DNA of 5,988 bases from a bacterium (lineage in GTDB: Bacteria > Chloroflexota > Dormibacteria > UBA8260 > Bog-877): the NCBI GenBank assembly GCA_021791455.1, contig JAJYWM010000376.1, positions 1 through 5,988 of the forward strand, read 5' to 3'. How positions within the stretch are numbered: the first letter of the stretch is position 1; every line of letters begins with the position of its first letter. The notes under the pieces are model-generated. The model was given only the letters and a program-made list of their open reading frames with translations, was not told the DNA's origin and did no database searches. Below are positions 5,478-5,988 of this stretch, piece after piece. A program made the position numbers and the translations under genes.

Positions 5478-5988
5478 TCATACCGGGAAAACACCGTGAT
5501 GGCGGGCTGGCTGGGCTCGCCTCCTAGAGCCGGCCACCGCCAGCCTCGCAATCAGTTCCGAGCGCAACTGGCCGGGATCCAACACCGCGTCCAGAACCAG
5601 GTCGGAGGCAAGGCGGAAGACGTCTATATTCTCAGCGTACTCGGAGCGCATCCGCTCCACGAACGCCTCCCTCTCCCCCTCGGGCAGGGCTGCGATGCGA
5701 TTGGCGTAAACCGCGTTGACGGCTGCCTCCGGCCCCATCACCGCGATCTCCGCCGAGGGCAGCGCCAGAGTCGCCTCGGGTTCGAACCCGGGCCCGCTCA
5801 TCGCATAAAGGCCAGCTCCGTAGGCCTTGCGCAAAACCACGCAGATGCGGGGCACGGTGGCGGAACTGAGGGCCGCGATCATCTTTGCCCCGTGCCTTAT
5901 GATCCCGTCCCGCTCCACCGCGGACCCGATCATGAACCCCGGCACGTCGGCCAGAAATATCAGGGGTATCCCGAAGGCATCGCAGAGG
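5478..5988 (-). CDS. Acyl-CoA carboxylase carboxyltransferase (beta) subunit, C-terminal part
   Basis: Only the last 169 residues are in the window; the frame stays open to the right edge, reading LCDAFGIPLIFLADVPGF before the segment around 5945. Biotin-dependent acyl-CoA carboxylases (acetyl-CoA, propionyl-CoA and relatives) use this subunit to pass carboxylate from biotin to the acyl-CoA. The crotonase-like C-terminal half is clear: DVPGFMIGSAVERDGIIRHG, then a glycine-rich oxyanion segment KAYGAGLYAMSG, then PSAEIAVMGPEAAVNAVY. The end, ARHHGVFPV, resembles the (R/K)(K/H)HGxxP(L/V) terminus common in this family. The RKAYGAG and EIAVMG segments look more like propionyl/acetyl-CoA enzymes than methylcrotonyl-CoA ones, but the substrate remains open. 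A methylmalonyl-CoA decarboxylase-type subunit is an alternative. It is the first gene of a unit with the aminotransferase; biotin carboxylase and biotin carrier genes may lie to the right. Confidence 0.93.
   Translation of the reverse strand, partial: LCDAFGIPLIFLADVPGFMIGSAVERDGIIRHGAKMIAALSSATVPRICVVLRKAYGAGLYAMSGPGFEPEATLALPSAEIAVMGPEAAVNAVYANRIAALPEGEREAFVERMRSEYAENIDVFRLASDLVLDAVLDPGQLRSELIARLAVAGSRRRAQPARHHGVFPV

Noticed and set aside
5465..5551. N-terminal extension of the aminotransferase from a TTG at 5551
   Set aside because: It lies inside the carboxylase coding region, lacks a ribosome binding site and adds 29 residues not expected in the family; the GTG at 5464 has an ideally spaced AGAGGT.
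5778..5792. GGTTCGAACCCGG, resembling a tRNA T-arm
   Set aside because: It falls inside the well-supported carboxyltransferase coding sequence, and no acceptor, D or anticodon arms can be placed around it.

Overview
The window is 6.0 kb of GC-rich bacterial chromosome with high third-position GC, a mix of ATG and GTG starts, and short intergenic gaps. The gene content is mostly central metabolism. The base composition, possible leaderless transcription and protein families would fit a high-GC Terrabacteria lineage (Actinobacteriota, Chloroflexota or Dormibacterota-like), but nothing here fixes the taxonomy. I see no rRNA, tRNA, CRISPR array, phage gene or intact mobile element.

Layout. Positions 1-535 look like eroded sequence. 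An open frame entering from the left edge ends at 329. It is followed, in another frame with a 4-base overlap, by a short fragment (326-535) that resembles the C-terminal half of an IS5-type DDE transposase. Positions 536-820 hold no recognisable gene, only small inverted repeats. A promoter-like TTGACA/TACGCT pair (821-851), a perfect palindrome (859-868) and a good ribosome binding site precede a complete glutamate dehydrogenase gene (910-2196). A long GC-rich hairpin follows its stop. Facing it on the minus strand is a 529-residue polytopic membrane protein of unknown function (2308-3897), resembling GT-C-like bacterial membrane proteins. It is divergent, across 56 bp, from a small stand-alone Rieske 2Fe-2S protein (3954-4289). 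The Rieske gene converges on a class V aminotransferase of the alanine/serine-glyoxylate type (minus, 4286-5464); the two TAG stops share one CTAG. Thirteen bases upstream of the aminotransferase is the 3' end of an acyl-CoA carboxylase carboxyltransferase gene (minus, 5478 to beyond the window).

How the genes relate. The carboxyltransferase and aminotransferase form one transcription unit, with the aminotransferase ribosome binding site lying directly against the carboxylase stop codon. The other three genes look monocistronic. Glutamate dehydrogenase and the aminotransferase both move amino groups between amino acids and oxo acids, and an acyl-CoA carboxylase beside a glyoxylate-type aminotransferase could point to carboxylation chemistry linked to C2/C3 metabolism; that link is inference. 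I did not find a convincing new multi-gene system. The items most worth checking are the uncharacterised membrane protein, the orphan Rieske protein with its possible shared or leaderless promoter, and the decayed transposase region.
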